This document shows, piece after piece, positions 15,334 to 25,210 of a stretch of 64,000 nt of DNA. Each line of letters opens with the position of its first letter. The stretch's first letter is position 1. The stretch is from Flavobacterium franklandianum (GTDB taxonomy: Bacteria > Bacteroidota > Bacteroidia > Flavobacteriales > Flavobacteriaceae): assembly GCF_007097365.1 (NCBI RefSeq), contig NZ_VJZR01000008.1, positions 62,001-126,000 of the forward strand, written 5' to 3'. The translations under genes and the position numbers were made by a program. The notes below the pieces were generated by a model. It saw only the letters and a program-made list of their open reading frames with translations, had not been told where the DNA came from and searched no databases.

Positions 15334-16626
15334 TTGAAACCAGAAAAACTCCTCATCATAACTTATTATTGGCCTCCAGCTGGTGGGCCAGGCGTTCAGC
15401 GTTGGTTAAAATTCGTGAAATATTTACCCGATTTTGGTGTTCAGCCCATTGTTTATATTCCGGAGAATCCTACGTATCCTATTGTGGATGAAAACTTGAT
15501 AAAAGAAGTTTCAGACAAGGCTATTATTTTAAAACATAAAATCTTCGAACCCTATCAACTGGCTTCGTTTCTTTCGAAGAATAAAACCAAAAAAATGAAT
15601 TCGGGGATTATTCCAAATCAAAGAAAACAATCTTTTTTAGATAAATTATTGCTGTGGATTCGGGGCAATTTATTTATTCCTGATGCCCGTGTTTTTTGGG
15701 TAAAACCTTCGGTGAAATTTCTCGAAAAATACATTGTCGATAATAATATAGACACCATTGTCACTTCGGGACCACCACACAGTTTGCATCTTATTGGACT
15801 GGAATTAAAGCAGAAATTGAATGTCAAATGGTTTGCTGATTTCCGTGATCCTTGGACAACTATTGGCTATCATAAATCCTTGAGATTGTCTAGTTTTGCT
15901 GCCAAGAAACACAAATCATTGGAACATCAAGTTCTAAATTCTGCTGACACAATTATTGTAACCAGCAACACTACAAAAACCGAGTTTCAAGCCATTACAA
16001 CCAAACCAATTGCCGTAATCACGAATGGTTATGACACGGAAAATATTGCTAAAGAAGCTTTGGATACTAAATTTTCTTTGGCACACATTGGTTCTTTTCT
16101 TTCCGAAAGAAACCCAAAATTGCTCTGGGAAGTTTTAGTGGAATTGCTCCACGAAATTCCTGATTTTAAAATCCATTTAGAAATAAAATTAATAGGAGCA
16201 GTTAGTCAAGAGGTTTTAGAAACCATTTCTCAATTTGAATTGAATCCCTATTTGAATAATTTGGGATATGTTTCACATTCCGAGGCGATTGCGCATCAAA
16301 GGAAATCACAAGTTTTATTACTTATCGAAATTAATTCAGATGATACAAAAAGTATTATTCCAGGTAAATTGTTTGAATATATGGTTTCAGGAAGGCCCAT
16401 TATTGCAATTGGACCAAATGGATCCGACTTTGCCGAAATTATTACCAATACAAACACAGGCGTATTCTTTGATTATTCCGAGAAAATGAAACTAAAAAGT
16501 GTACTTTTGGGCCATTATAATCAATTTTTGGAAGGAAAACTACAATCGAATGGAGTTGGTTTACAACAATATTCAAGAAAAAGTTTGACCGAAAAATTAG
16601 TAAAACTTCTAACTTCCAGCTTCTAA
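15334..16626 (+). CDS. GT4-type glycosyltransferase
   Basis: A 430-residue cytosolic glycosyltransferase. The N-terminal half opens with LLIITYYWPPAGGPGVQRW, the glycine-rich loop of GT-B enzymes of the GT4 type. The C-terminal half has IPGKLFEYMVSGRPIIAIGP, with the usual E of the nucleotide-sugar site. The gene begins with TTG at 15334, two bases after the previous stop; no ATG is available before the glycine-rich loop, so the TTG start is well supported. Sugar and acceptor unknown. Middle gene of a YfhO-GT-flippase operon. Confidence 0.85.
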   Translation: MKPEKLLIITYYWPPAGGPGVQRWLKFVKYLPDFGVQPIVYIPENPTYPIVDENLIKEVSDKAIILKHKIFEPYQLASFLSKNKTKKMNSGIIPNQRKQSFLDKLLLWIRGNLFIPDARVFWVKPSVKFLEKYIVDNNIDTIVTSGPPHSLHLIGLELKQKLNVKWFADFRDPWTTIGYHKSLRLSSFAAKKHKSLEHQVLNSADTIIVTSNTTKTEFQAITTKPIAVITNGYDTENIAKEALDTKFSLAHIGSFLSERNPKLLWEVLVELLHEIPDFKIHLEIKLIGAVSQEVLETISQFELNPYLNNLGYVSHSEAIAHQRKSQVLLLIEINSDDTKSIIPGKLFEYMVSGRPIIAIGPNGSDFAEIITNTNTGVFFDYSEKMKLKSVLLGHYNQFLEGKLQSNGVGLQQYSRKSLTEKLVKLLTSSF

Positions 16627-16641
16627 CTTCTAATTTTTAAA

Positions 16642-18138
16642 ATGGGAATAGTATTAAATCAGTCTTTTAAAAACACAATAATAACGTACATAGGTTTTGC
16701 GATTGGGGGGATTAACACCATTTATTTGTATCCCGTTTTACTTGGGGCAACTTATTATGGACTTTCAAATTTTATACTTTCATTTGCCAATGTAATCATG
16801 CCTATTTTTGCCATTGGAATGCAAAATACTTTGGTAAAATTCTATTCTCAGTGTAAAACTAGCGAGGAGCGTTCCCGTTTTTTATCGTTTACTGTCTTAT
16901 TTCCTTTTGTAATAATAATACCATTTTTGTTACTTGGGTTGTTCTATTATGATGAAATTCTATTTTTCTTGTCCAAAAAAAATAAAATTGTAAAAAATTA
17001 TATTTGGCTAATCCCTTTAATAGGTTTGTGCATGGCTTATTTTGAGATTTTTTATGCTTGGTTGAGAGTTCATATGCATTCGGTTTTTGGAAATTTTATT
17101 AAAGAAGTGGGTTTGCGTTCGGCCTCACTACTATTATTAATTTGTGTTTATTTTGGTTGGTTGAGTGTAGCTGGGTTTATTTATGCCACAGCAGTTGTGT
17201 ATTTAATTGCTCTGATTGTAACTATGTTTTATGCTTTCAGTATTCAAAAACCAGTATTTCAGTTTACGATTCCAGGTAATGTAAAGGATGTATTGACTTA
17301 TACTTTTTATATTATTTTGTCAGGAAGTGTGGCTAATTTATTGTTAGATGGGGATAAAATTATTCTCAATCAATATATGAATATTGAAAATATCGCTTTT
17401 TATTCGGTGGCTACATACATTGCTTTGGTAATTTCTGTTCCAAGTCGTGCAATGCATCAAATTGTGTATCCCATTACTGCAAAATTGATGCACGAAAATA
17501 AACATGATGAAATGGATAATCTGTACAAAAAAACATCAATTAATTTACAAGTGGTAGGGGGTTATGTAATGCTTGGGATTTTTGTGAATATTAATATGTT
17601 GTATGAAATAATTATTCAGGGAATCAAAGATCCCGCGGAAAAAGAATTATATCTTGGCAGTATAATGGTAGTTTTTATGATAGGATTGTCAAAATATTTT
17701 GACTTGATTTTAGGGAATAATAACGCCATAATTTTTAATACCAAATATTACCGAACCGTCTTGTTGTTAGGAGTTCTTTTGGTGATTATGACCATTGGAT
17801 TGAATATGATTTTTATTCCAATTTATGGTATAATTGGCTCAGCATTTGCCACTTTATTATCAATAACTTTATATAGTTTGGCCAAATTGCTTTTTGTGGT
17901 AAAAAAGTTAGATTTGTATCCTTTTACCAAACAAACCTTGTATTCAATGGCTTTAACGCTTGTTTTGTTTGTTGCATTTTACTTTTGGGAGTTTCCTTTT
18001 AATCCTATTATTTCGATTGTACTAAAATCCGTGTTGTTGACAATCGCTTATGTTTATCTCAATTATCGTTTTGTTATTTCTATTGAAATCAACGAGGTAA
18101 TGGATAAGTATTTGAAGAAGCTTAAAATTATGAAGTAG
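16642..18138 (+). CDS. Polysaccharide flippase (Wzx/MOP superfamily)
   Basis: A 498-residue protein with about 14 predicted membrane helices and no large soluble domain, as in Wzx-type flippases that move lipid-linked oligosaccharide across the inner membrane. It begins GIVLNQSFKNTIITYIGFAI, the conserved N-terminal pattern of the group. The conserved central segment includes GDKIILNQYMNIENIAFYSV. The start is 15 bases after the glycosyltransferase stop; the leader has the phrase CTTCTAACTTC rather than a clear Shine-Dalgarno, as is usual in this phylum. A dispersed palindrome follows at 18183. Confidence 0.87.
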   Translation: MGIVLNQSFKNTIITYIGFAIGGINTIYLYPVLLGATYYGLSNFILSFANVIMPIFAIGMQNTLVKFYSQCKTSEERSRFLSFTVLFPFVIIIPFLLLGLFYYDEILFFLSKKNKIVKNYIWLIPLIGLCMAYFEIFYAWLRVHMHSVFGNFIKEVGLRSASLLLLICVYFGWLSVAGFIYATAVVYLIALIVTMFYAFSIQKPVFQFTIPGNVKDVLTYTFYIILSGSVANLLLDGDKIILNQYMNIENIAFYSVATYIALVISVPSRAMHQIVYPITAKLMHENKHDEMDNLYKKTSINLQVVGGYVMLGIFVNINMLYEIIIQGIKDPAEKELYLGSIMVVFMIGLSKYFDLILGNNNAIIFNTKYYRTVLLLGVLLVIMTIGLNMIFIPIYGIIGSAFATLLSITLYSLAKLLFVVKKLDLYPFTKQTLYSMALTLVLFVAFYFWEFPFNPIISIVLKSVLLTIAYVYLNYRFVISIEINEVMDKYLKKLKIMK

Positions 18139-18182
18139 TTTGATTTCAATATAATAGGTTCTTTTTTATAAAGTAAAAAAAA

Positions 18183-18243
18183 TAAACCATTAAGAAAATT
18201 AAGGTTCATTAATCATATAAATCTTAATTTTATTAATGGTTTA
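18183..18243. repeat. Dispersed palindrome, AAACCATTAAG type, copy 1
   Basis: AAACCATTAAGAAAATTAAG (18184-18203) and CTTAATTTTATTAATGGTTT (18223-18242) are complementary at 19 of 20 positions, with an outer T/A pair. It lies between the convergent flippase and E1 genes, so it may act as a bidirectional terminator. A sister copy lies at 53136-53203. Confidence 0.75.
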
Positions 18244-18266
18244 AAATATTATTCAAGAACTATTTT

Positions 18267-20675
18267 CTAATACAAAACTGGAAATTTTGAGGGGTTTACT
18301 TCATTCATCATAGCGTATATTTTTTCAAAAATATCTTCAATAGAGGGTTTCGAAAAATAATCACCATCCGTTCCGTAAGCAGGTCGATGTGCTTTGGCTG
18401 TCAAGGTTTGCGGCTTGCTATCCAAATAGTTATAGCCGTCTTGGTTTTCTATAATTTGTTGTAAAATATAGGCCGAAGCTCCGCCAGGAACATCTTCATC
18501 GATTATCAACAATCGATTTGTTTTGGCTATACTTTTCACAATATCGTGATTGACATCAAAAGGAAGCAAAGATTGGATATCAATTATTTCGCAATCGATA
18601 CCAATTCCCATTAGTTCTTTTACGGCTGCTTCTACTAATCTCAAAGTAGAACCATAAGAAACCAAAGTAATATCAGCTCCTTCTTTTATAGTCTCAACCA
18701 CACCAATTGGTGTTTTGAATTCACCATAATTCAACGGCATTTTTTCTTTCAATCGGTAACCATTGAGGCATTCTACCACAAGTGCTGGCTCGTCACATTG
18801 TAATAAAGTGTTATAAAATCCAGCGGCTTTGGTCATGTTTCTTGGGACTAATATATGAATTCCTCTTAGTGCATTTATCAGCATTCCCATTGGGGATCCT
18901 GAATGCCAAATTCCTTCTAATCGATGGCCACGAGTTCTAATGATAAGTGGTGCTTTTTGTTTGCCATTAGTTCGATATTGTAAAGTAGCCAAATCATCGC
19001 TCAAAATTTGAACACCATACAATAAATAATCTAAATATTGAATTTCTGCAATCGGACGAAGGCCTCGCAAAGCCATGCCAATTCCTTGACCGATTATCGA
19101 AGCTTCTCTGATGCCAACATCGGCAACACGGGTTTCTCCAAATTTTTCTTGTAATCCGACTAATCCTTGATTTACATCGCCAATGCTTCCTGCATCTTCA
19201 CCAAAAATTAAAACTTCTGGGTGTTTTGAAAAAAGCACATTAAAATTATCACGCAAAATCATTCGGCCATCAGTATCTTCTTTGACGTTATCTTCGTATT
19301 CTGGTAAAACTTCTTTTACTGAAAACACATTCAAATTAGATTCTGAAAATAAATTCTTGCTGAATTTTGGTTGGTTTAAATCGAAGTAATTAGTAATCCA
19401 ATTGGATAACTCAGGTTTTCCATTTTCATTGATTACTAATCGTAATGCTTTTCGAGCGGTGCTAAGAATTTCCTTTTTTAAGGGAGCTTTTATGTTGCTT
19501 AAATTCGTTTTAAGTTTAAGAATTTTATCGCTATTTTTGCTTGTAGGGGCGATTTTTTCTAACAATTGAACAAGCCTTTTTTGTTCCTCGATTATTGGAT
19601 TAAGAAATGCATTCCAAGCTAGTTTTTTGGCTTCAAATACTTCTTTTTTAGTGATTAAGTCAATTTCTTCAATTTCTTCTGAGGAAGCAATATTAATGGC
19701 AATCATCCATAGTTTCATTTGTCGAATGCAGTCAAAATCTCTTTCCCATTGCAATCTGTTGGCATCTTTGTATCTTTCGTGCGAACCTGAACTAGAGTGG
19801 CCTTGTGGTTGTGTGAGTTGGGTTACGTGAATTAAAACTGGAACGTGATGTTCACGAGCTAAATCGGATGCTTTTTCATAGGTTTCAATCAAACTTGGAT
19901 AATCCCAACCTTGTACTTTTAATATTTCGAAACCATTATGGTTTTCATCTCTTTGATATCCTTTCAAAATTTCCGAGATACTTTCTTTTGTGGTTTGGTG
20001 TTTTGCGTGAACAGAAATTCCGTATTCGTCATCCCAAACACTCAAAATAAGAGGTACTTGTAAAACTCCAGCGGCATTTATAGTTTCAAAAAATAAACCT
20101 TCTGATGTACTCGCATTTCCAATAGTTCCCCAAGAAATTTCATTTCCGCCTAACGAAAAATTTGATTTATCTGCAAGTTCTGGGATACTTCTGTAAATAT
20201 TTGATGCTTGGGCAAGTCCGAGCATTCTTGGCATTTGCGAAGCTGTAGGAGAAATATCAGCACTAGAATTTTTTTGTTTTGTCAAATCTTTCCAGCTACC
20301 ATCTTCATTGAGGCTGTGTGTTACAAAATGACCGCCCATTTGCCTTCCTGCTGACATAGGTTCTTGAGAAATATCAGTATGACCATAAAGTCCTGCAAAA
20401 AACTGTTGTGGAGTGAATTCGCCAATAGCCATCATAAAAGTTTGATCACGATAGTATCCTGAACGAAAATCACCGTCTTTAAAAAACTTTGCCATCGCTA
20501 GCTGAGGAACTTCTTTTCCGTCACCAAAAATGCCGAATTTAGCTTTGCCTGTTAATACTTCCTTACGTCCTAATAGGCTACATTCTCTGCTTGTTATGGC
20601 AATTTTGTAGTCTTTTAAAACTTCAGTTTTGAAGTCTTCAAAGGTTAGGGCAGAATTTATTTTCTCTTTTATCAT
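18267..20675 (-). CDS. 2-oxoacid dehydrogenase E1, alpha and beta subunits fused
   Basis: An 802-residue thiamine diphosphate enzyme that decarboxylates a 2-oxoacid and passes the acyl group to E2. The alpha-like half covers about 1-340 and the beta-like half about 470-800 (FGEDAGSIGDVNQGLVGLQ; DVGIREASIIGQGIGMALRG; LLIIDEDVPGGASAYILQQI). Branched-chain or pyruvate specificity cannot be told. The Mg-ThDP motif, normally GDG followed after about 26 residues by N(N), reads GNA (186-188) and DD (215-216). The ATG at 20675 is preceded by the -7 box TAAATTTG (20700-20707); a longer frame would overlap it. E2 and E3 genes are not nearby. Confidence 0.85.
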   Translation of the reverse strand: MIKEKINSALTFEDFKTEVLKDYKIAITSRECSLLGRKEVLTGKAKFGIFGDGKEVPQLAMAKFFKDGDFRSGYYRDQTFMMAIGEFTPQQFFAGLYGHTDISQEPMSAGRQMGGHFVTHSLNEDGSWKDLTKQKNSSADISPTASQMPRMLGLAQASNIYRSIPELADKSNFSLGGNEISWGTIGNASTSEGLFFETINAAGVLQVPLILSVWDDEYGISVHAKHQTTKESISEILKGYQRDENHNGFEILKVQGWDYPSLIETYEKASDLAREHHVPVLIHVTQLTQPQGHSSSGSHERYKDANRLQWERDFDCIRQMKLWMIAINIASSEEIEEIDLITKKEVFEAKKLAWNAFLNPIIEEQKRLVQLLEKIAPTSKNSDKILKLKTNLSNIKAPLKKEILSTARKALRLVINENGKPELSNWITNYFDLNQPKFSKNLFSESNLNVFSVKEVLPEYEDNVKEDTDGRMILRDNFNVLFSKHPEVLIFGEDAGSIGDVNQGLVGLQEKFGETRVADVGIREASIIGQGIGMALRGLRPIAEIQYLDYLLYGVQILSDDLATLQYRTNGKQKAPLIIRTRGHRLEGIWHSGSPMGMLINALRGIHILVPRNMTKAAGFYNTLLQCDEPALVVECLNGYRLKEKMPLNYGEFKTPIGVVETIKEGADITLVSYGSTLRLVEAAVKELMGIGIDCEIIDIQSLLPFDVNHDIVKSIAKTNRLLIIDEDVPGGASAYILQQIIENQDGYNYLDSKPQTLTAKAHRPAYGTDGDYFSKPSIEDIFEKIYAMMNEVNPSKFPVLY

Positions 20676-20699
20676 AATGCAAGAAGTATAACTTTGGTG

Positions 20700-20707
20700 C
20701 AAATTTA
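20700..20707 (-). promoter_or_regulatory. -7 box of the fused E1 gene
   Basis: Minus-strand TAAATTTG fits TAnnTTTG, 25 bases before the ATG at 20675. Confidence 0.5.
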
Positions 20708-20871
20708 CTCAAAAACTAATTATTTTCATCATTCATTATAAGAAATAGAATTAAATTTTTTCTAAATAAAATTTGATAATAGTCGTTTTTGTTGTAAAAT
20801 GTATATTTTTAATTAAATATCATTGATAATAATATAATTTTTAATTAATTTTTTTTAGTATTTTTATTCCA

Positions 20872-23700
20872 CTAAAACCATTTTCTTGTAAATAGTTGGA
20901 TAAATTTATCGGGATTCAGTGTTATGACAAATCGTATCTTTTCATTGTAATTGGGTTGCGAAATTTCCCATCCTTTATTGGAATAGATTGGAAAAAATAA
21001 CTCGAAATAATCGGTCAAAAGATTTAATCGGATACCACTATCGAAGAGGAATTTTTCTTTTTGATTCGTATTTTTTACAACTCCAATATCGCCATACGCT
21101 TCTATCCAATTCCAAATAGAATAACTTCCGTTCAGAGTTGCAATCCATTGATTGGCATAAGAGGGCGTCAACTTCGATTTAAAACCACCTTCGGCTAATA
21201 TAAACTCCTGACTTACAATGCCAGTTTCAGAAGATCTCCCTAGGTAAGCATAATCAAAAAGATAATCAGTTGGTCGGTCTAATGCAAAACTATAAAAATC
21301 CGAATTACTAGTGTTGTACGTAAAAGCTCCTGCGTACATTCGCAGATTAAGTTGGCGATTGTCTTCGAATAGTTTTCGATATTGTAATTCGGTAGAAATT
21401 TTACCAAATTCGCGTGAAAACTGAACGTCTCCTACAAAGCTGATATGATTTGTTAGCTCCGTTCTTGAGTTGATATATTTTGCATCAAAAACCGAATAAT
21501 CCTGAAGTGAACTATCAATAACTATCTCACTTTTTTCTCGATTTATGATTACTTGTCGAAAAAGCAGTAGTTGTTTTCTATTGTCTCTATAATCATCATT
21601 TCGAAATTGCATCAAAACCATTGGGTTTATTTTTAAGTAGGTTGCATCTGGAGCATAATGAAAATAGTTGCCACTTATAGAATATCTTACGCTAAACAAA
21701 CTATTGTCACGATAATCTTTATTCAACATGAAGATAGCTGAACCCGTTATCATGTTCGATTTTGTCGCAAAAGTAGGATTGATGTCATACACAAAAGGCC
21801 TGTTCAAAATAGCTCTGTTGTGGAATCGCATTCCCGGCGAAAGCCCGTCATATAAATTATAAGTGAGTATCGGAGCATAAATAATTTGATTGTAATAGGG
21901 ATCTTCTAAATCCTTTATAAAAGTAAATTTAAAAGGTCGACTATTAGGAAAAAAACCTTCTAATTTTTTCCAATTATTTCTTAAATTGAATTCAGGAACT
22001 TCATTTTTATAATTGATAATGATCTTGTTGGCCTGATTTCTTTCTAAGGTGTAAATGCTGTCATTTTTTTGGGGTTCTAACCATTTTTTGAAAACAATTG
22101 TATCGTTTTTTATACCATAAATTGATATTGGTACAAAAGTATTCGTCTTGTTCTTCAACGAAAATGAAACACTATCTTTGGTTTTTGTCACATTAGAAAA
22201 CTTGTAATCAATAATTTCTCTAGAATTAATAATAGTTTTAAAAAACCAATTAATATCTTTATTAGTACTCGATTTTATAATTGTTTCGAAATCATTTGCC
22301 CCACAAATCTTTTTAGTATTTAGGGCATTAAATTGCTGAATACTATTTGATACAGAACTGTTTCCAATAAAATTATCAAGATAGATTAAACTCAAACCAG
22401 CTCTATATTTACTGGCAATTTGCTCATTAAATTTTATCAAAGTATTTTTTGGCGAGCTTAGTGGTTGGTCTAAATTTTTTCGAGCCATAAGCAAATAAAA
22501 ATAACTGTATTGCTCGTTGAAATCAATATTTAAAAGATGGAACCCTTTGAATAATTTAAAAGTAGATATGCGTCCAGTCATTTTTAATTCAGGGTAGTAT
22601 TCGTCAATATATCGCATCATTGTATATACCTGAATGCCATCATAAATCCAGTTGTCTTTTCTGGGGTCTAACTTTAAATTATTTTTCAGATAATTGTTCA
22701 AATACGTTTTCAAAAATTTAATTTCAAAGAGAAATTCATCCTGAAACGGAACCAAAAAAGCAGGCATCTGATTTAGTCCATAGAAAGGATTTCGGTCGTA
22801 ATCAGCTTGGGCAACGATAATTTTTTCGTAATGGGTTTTTCCAACTAAATTGTGAGTAAAATTGACCACTTTATCGATCGCAATAGCTTTTTGAATCTCA
22901 TCAGCCTTATGCCCTCTGATATTAGTTAGAACCTCGACGGAGCTATTTTTGAAGTTGCGAAAACTAGATTTTGGTTCTAAAAAAATACTAAAATCGGTTC
23001 TGTTTTTTCCTTTCAATTTGTAAAAAGAAAAGCTTTCAAAAAGAGTAGTTTTCTCCTCATCCAAATCTGTAGTTAGCTCGAAATTTTTTGTAATTCTCAG
23101 AATAATATCAAAATCACAAACTGCATTTGCAATATCATCTAAATTTAAATTATTGTATTCAACAAAAGCATGATTTTCAAATCGCGCAGGGGTAAGAAAC
23201 CAGTTTCTAAGATACATTCCACTTCTTTCTGTGTAACCATAATGAGTAAAATCATCAATAGGTACTTTTACAATGTAGTTAAGGTGTAAAACAATTTTTT
23301 GATTAGGAGCCAATTTTTTATCCAATTTAACTGTAACTAAATCTGGATTTTTTTCGGTTCTTTCCCAAGAAAGTTTTGATTTATTGGCTGTCGAAATATT
23401 TAAATTATTCGTACTACCGCGCTCTTTTTCAGCTGCCAAATGAAAACCTCTATAAAATTCGTCCGAAAATCGTTTTGCCAAAGGAGTTGTTTTAGAAGAA
23501 TACGCATGGTTCCAATCATTCAAAACAATACTTGTCAAAGTATCTTCAGATTGATTAAAAAACTCGATTTCCTGTAAAACGGTCAACGTTTTTTGTTCCA
23601 TATTCACCTCAACATCTATTCGTGAATGATGCTGACCATATTGTTTTGCCGAAGCAAAAAAGAAAAGGATAAAAAATATAATTTTATGAAATGATTTCAA
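20872..23700 (-). CDS. M1-peptidase-like ectodomain joined to an outer-membrane barrel, zinc site missing
   Basis: A 942-residue exported protein: signal peptide (IIFFILFFFASAKQYG), an N-terminal beta domain and central helical region like M1 aminopeptidases (about 25-480), then a long series of amphipathic strands ending in Phe (about 560-942), as in an outer-membrane barrel. The M1 HExxH is not found. At its expected place the sequence reads DEFLFEIKFLKTYL, and the downstream partner region DNWIYDGIQVYTMMRY keeps the shape but not the usual zinc Glu context. It is therefore probably inactive as a protease. It begins with TTG at 23700: a stop lies two codons upstream and no other start precedes the signal peptide. 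LOG-type gene lies 41 bases upstream. Confidence 0.7.
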   Translation of the reverse strand: MKSFHKIIFFILFFFASAKQYGQHHSRIDVEVNMEQKTLTVLQEIEFFNQSEDTLTSIVLNDWNHAYSSKTTPLAKRFSDEFYRGFHLAAEKERGSTNNLNISTANKSKLSWERTEKNPDLVTVKLDKKLAPNQKIVLHLNYIVKVPIDDFTHYGYTERSGMYLRNWFLTPARFENHAFVEYNNLNLDDIANAVCDFDIILRITKNFELTTDLDEEKTTLFESFSFYKLKGKNRTDFSIFLEPKSSFRNFKNSSVEVLTNIRGHKADEIQKAIAIDKVVNFTHNLVGKTHYEKIIVAQADYDRNPFYGLNQMPAFLVPFQDEFLFEIKFLKTYLNNYLKNNLKLDPRKDNWIYDGIQVYTMMRYIDEYYPELKMTGRISTFKLFKGFHLLNIDFNEQYSYFYLLMARKNLDQPLSSPKNTLIKFNEQIASKYRAGLSLIYLDNFIGNSSVSNSIQQFNALNTKKICGANDFETIIKSSTNKDINWFFKTIINSREIIDYKFSNVTKTKDSVSFSLKNKTNTFVPISIYGIKNDTIVFKKWLEPQKNDSIYTLERNQANKIIINYKNEVPEFNLRNNWKKLEGFFPNSRPFKFTFIKDLEDPYYNQIIYAPILTYNLYDGLSPGMRFHNRAILNRPFVYDINPTFATKSNMITGSAIFMLNKDYRDNSLFSVRYSISGNYFHYAPDATYLKINPMVLMQFRNDDYRDNRKQLLLFRQVIINREKSEIVIDSSLQDYSVFDAKYINSRTELTNHISFVGDVQFSREFGKISTELQYRKLFEDNRQLNLRMYAGAFTYNTSNSDFYSFALDRPTDYLFDYAYLGRSSETGIVSQEFILAEGGFKSKLTPSYANQWIATLNGSYSIWNWIEAYGDIGVVKNTNQKEKFLFDSGIRLNLLTDYFELFFPIYSNKGWEISQPNYNEKIRFVITLNPDKFIQLFTRKWF

Positions 23701-23741
23701 AGTTTAGTTTTAAATTGAGATTTGGGTTTTTAAAATAATGC

Positions 23742-24470
23742 TTAGAAATTTGGCGATAAATCGTATTTTTTGTAGAATTTATCCAGTACTTCGACCACTT
23801 CATCTTCGTTATCCACAATTTTGAATAAATCCAAATCCGTAACATTAATGGTTTTTTCTTTTTCGACCATAACGGTTTTTATCCATTCTATTAAGCCAGA
23901 CCAAAATTCAGAACCAACCAATATTATGGGGAATTTTCCAATTTTCTTTGTTTGGATTAACGTCATCGCTTCGAACATTTCGTCAAGAGTGCCAAAACCG
24001 CCCGGCATTACCACAAATCCTTGCGAATATTTCACGAACATTACTTTTCTAACAAAGAAATAATCGAAATTCAAGTTTTTGTCGTGATCAATGTAGGGAT
24101 TAAAATGTTGCTCGAATGGCAATTCGATATTCAATCCCACCGAAATCCCGCCACCCAAATGCGCACCTTTGTTCCCCGCTTCCATAATGCCGGGACCACC
24201 ACCAGTGATTACTCCATATCCTGCTTTGCTAATTTTATAAGCTATTTTTTCGGCCAATAAATAATATTTATCCTCTGGTTTGATTCGTGCCGATCCAAAA
24301 ATAGTGACACAAGGACCTATCCGACCCATCGATTCATATCCGTTTACAAACTCAGACATAATCTTGAAAATCCCCCAACTATCATTGGTTCGAATCTCGT
24401 TCCAAGTTTTTCTTTTTAGTTTATCCTGAATAACTTTATCCTCATCGTTGTCAAAATCTTCTAGTCTCAT
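23742..24470 (-). CDS. LOG-family nucleoside monophosphate phosphoribohydrolase
   Basis: A 242-residue Rossmann-fold protein of the TIGR00730/LOG family. Both signatures are intact: GGGPGIMEAGNKGAHLGGG in the first half and PGGFGTLDEMFE (the PGGxGTxxE active site) in the second. Family members cleave the N-glycosidic bond of nucleoside 5'-monophosphates, and some activate cytokinins; the bacterial role is usually nucleotide salvage. The first 50 residues (DNDEDKVIQDKLKRKTWNEI) are a charged extension found in the longer subgroup. Starts at an ATG. Sits 41 bases before the protease-like gene, with no visible link in function. Confidence 0.88.
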   Translation of the reverse strand: MRLEDFDNDEDKVIQDKLKRKTWNEIRTNDSWGIFKIMSEFVNGYESMGRIGPCVTIFGSARIKPEDKYYLLAEKIAYKISKAGYGVITGGGPGIMEAGNKGAHLGGGISVGLNIELPFEQHFNPYIDHDKNLNFDYFFVRKVMFVKYSQGFVVMPGGFGTLDEMFEAMTLIQTKKIGKFPIILVGSEFWSGLIEWIKTVMVEKEKTINVTDLDLFKIVDNEDEVVEVLDKFYKKYDLSPNF

Positions 24471-25210
24471 TTTTGTGTTTTTTTGACTTTTATTATAGTT
24501 CCTTTTTCAAAGTCTAAAAATGGAGTTAATTATCTAAAGAAACCAGCATTTCAGACTTCTGTGCTAAAGTAATTCTTTTTTCAAAAAATGTGAAGCATTA
24601 CTTTTTTATTTCTATCATTTCTTTTCTTTATAGGTTGTATTGTTTATTGGTTTAGTAACAGTGAAAAATGCAAGAAGACTGAAGGTGTTTGAACCTTAAA
24701 TCTGGGAAATATTTTTGAGTTTACTACCTGAGATTTTTCAAGAGTATATTCAAAGCAAAATTTCAATTTTAACACCAAACAAACAAGAGATTGACCGCAG
24801 TTCCCAAAAAGCTTCTTGCTATTATTGAATTGTTATTAATTTTTGTTTTAAAAAAGCATTTTTTAAATATAATACTAATTATTAACAAAAATAGATATAT
24901 TAATTCAAGTAATTATGTTGATATTGATTGTTTGTTTTCCTGAAATAGACATTGAAATGAATAAAGAATAAAAATACATTTTAAGCAGAATTATTTCTTA
25001 TTTTTCTTGGATTGATGTTGTAATTAATTGTAAATTTGATAAAAAATTGACAATATTTACTTTTTGTTTTGCGACATATTCAAAATAATTGCTTTTTAGT
25101 GTTTATTTAATAAATTTAAGAGTGATTTAATTTTTGCATAAATGCTGATATTGAACATGATTTATATATATTATCAATAAATAAAAAATAACAATTTAAA
25201 AACAATACCC
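24471..25210. other. AT-rich intergenic region of 740 bases
   Basis: Lies between the diverging LOG and ankyrin genes. No open frame, RNA motif or strong hairpin was found. It is very AT-rich with several long A and T runs. A near-match to the -7 box (TAATTTTTG, one base too long) lies near 25130, before the ankyrin gene. Likely a promoter region plus decayed DNA. Confidence 0.5.

Noticed and set aside
24471-25210. Possible small genes in the 740-base gap
   Set aside because: No frame with a plausible start, length or composition on either strand; only AT-rich runs.
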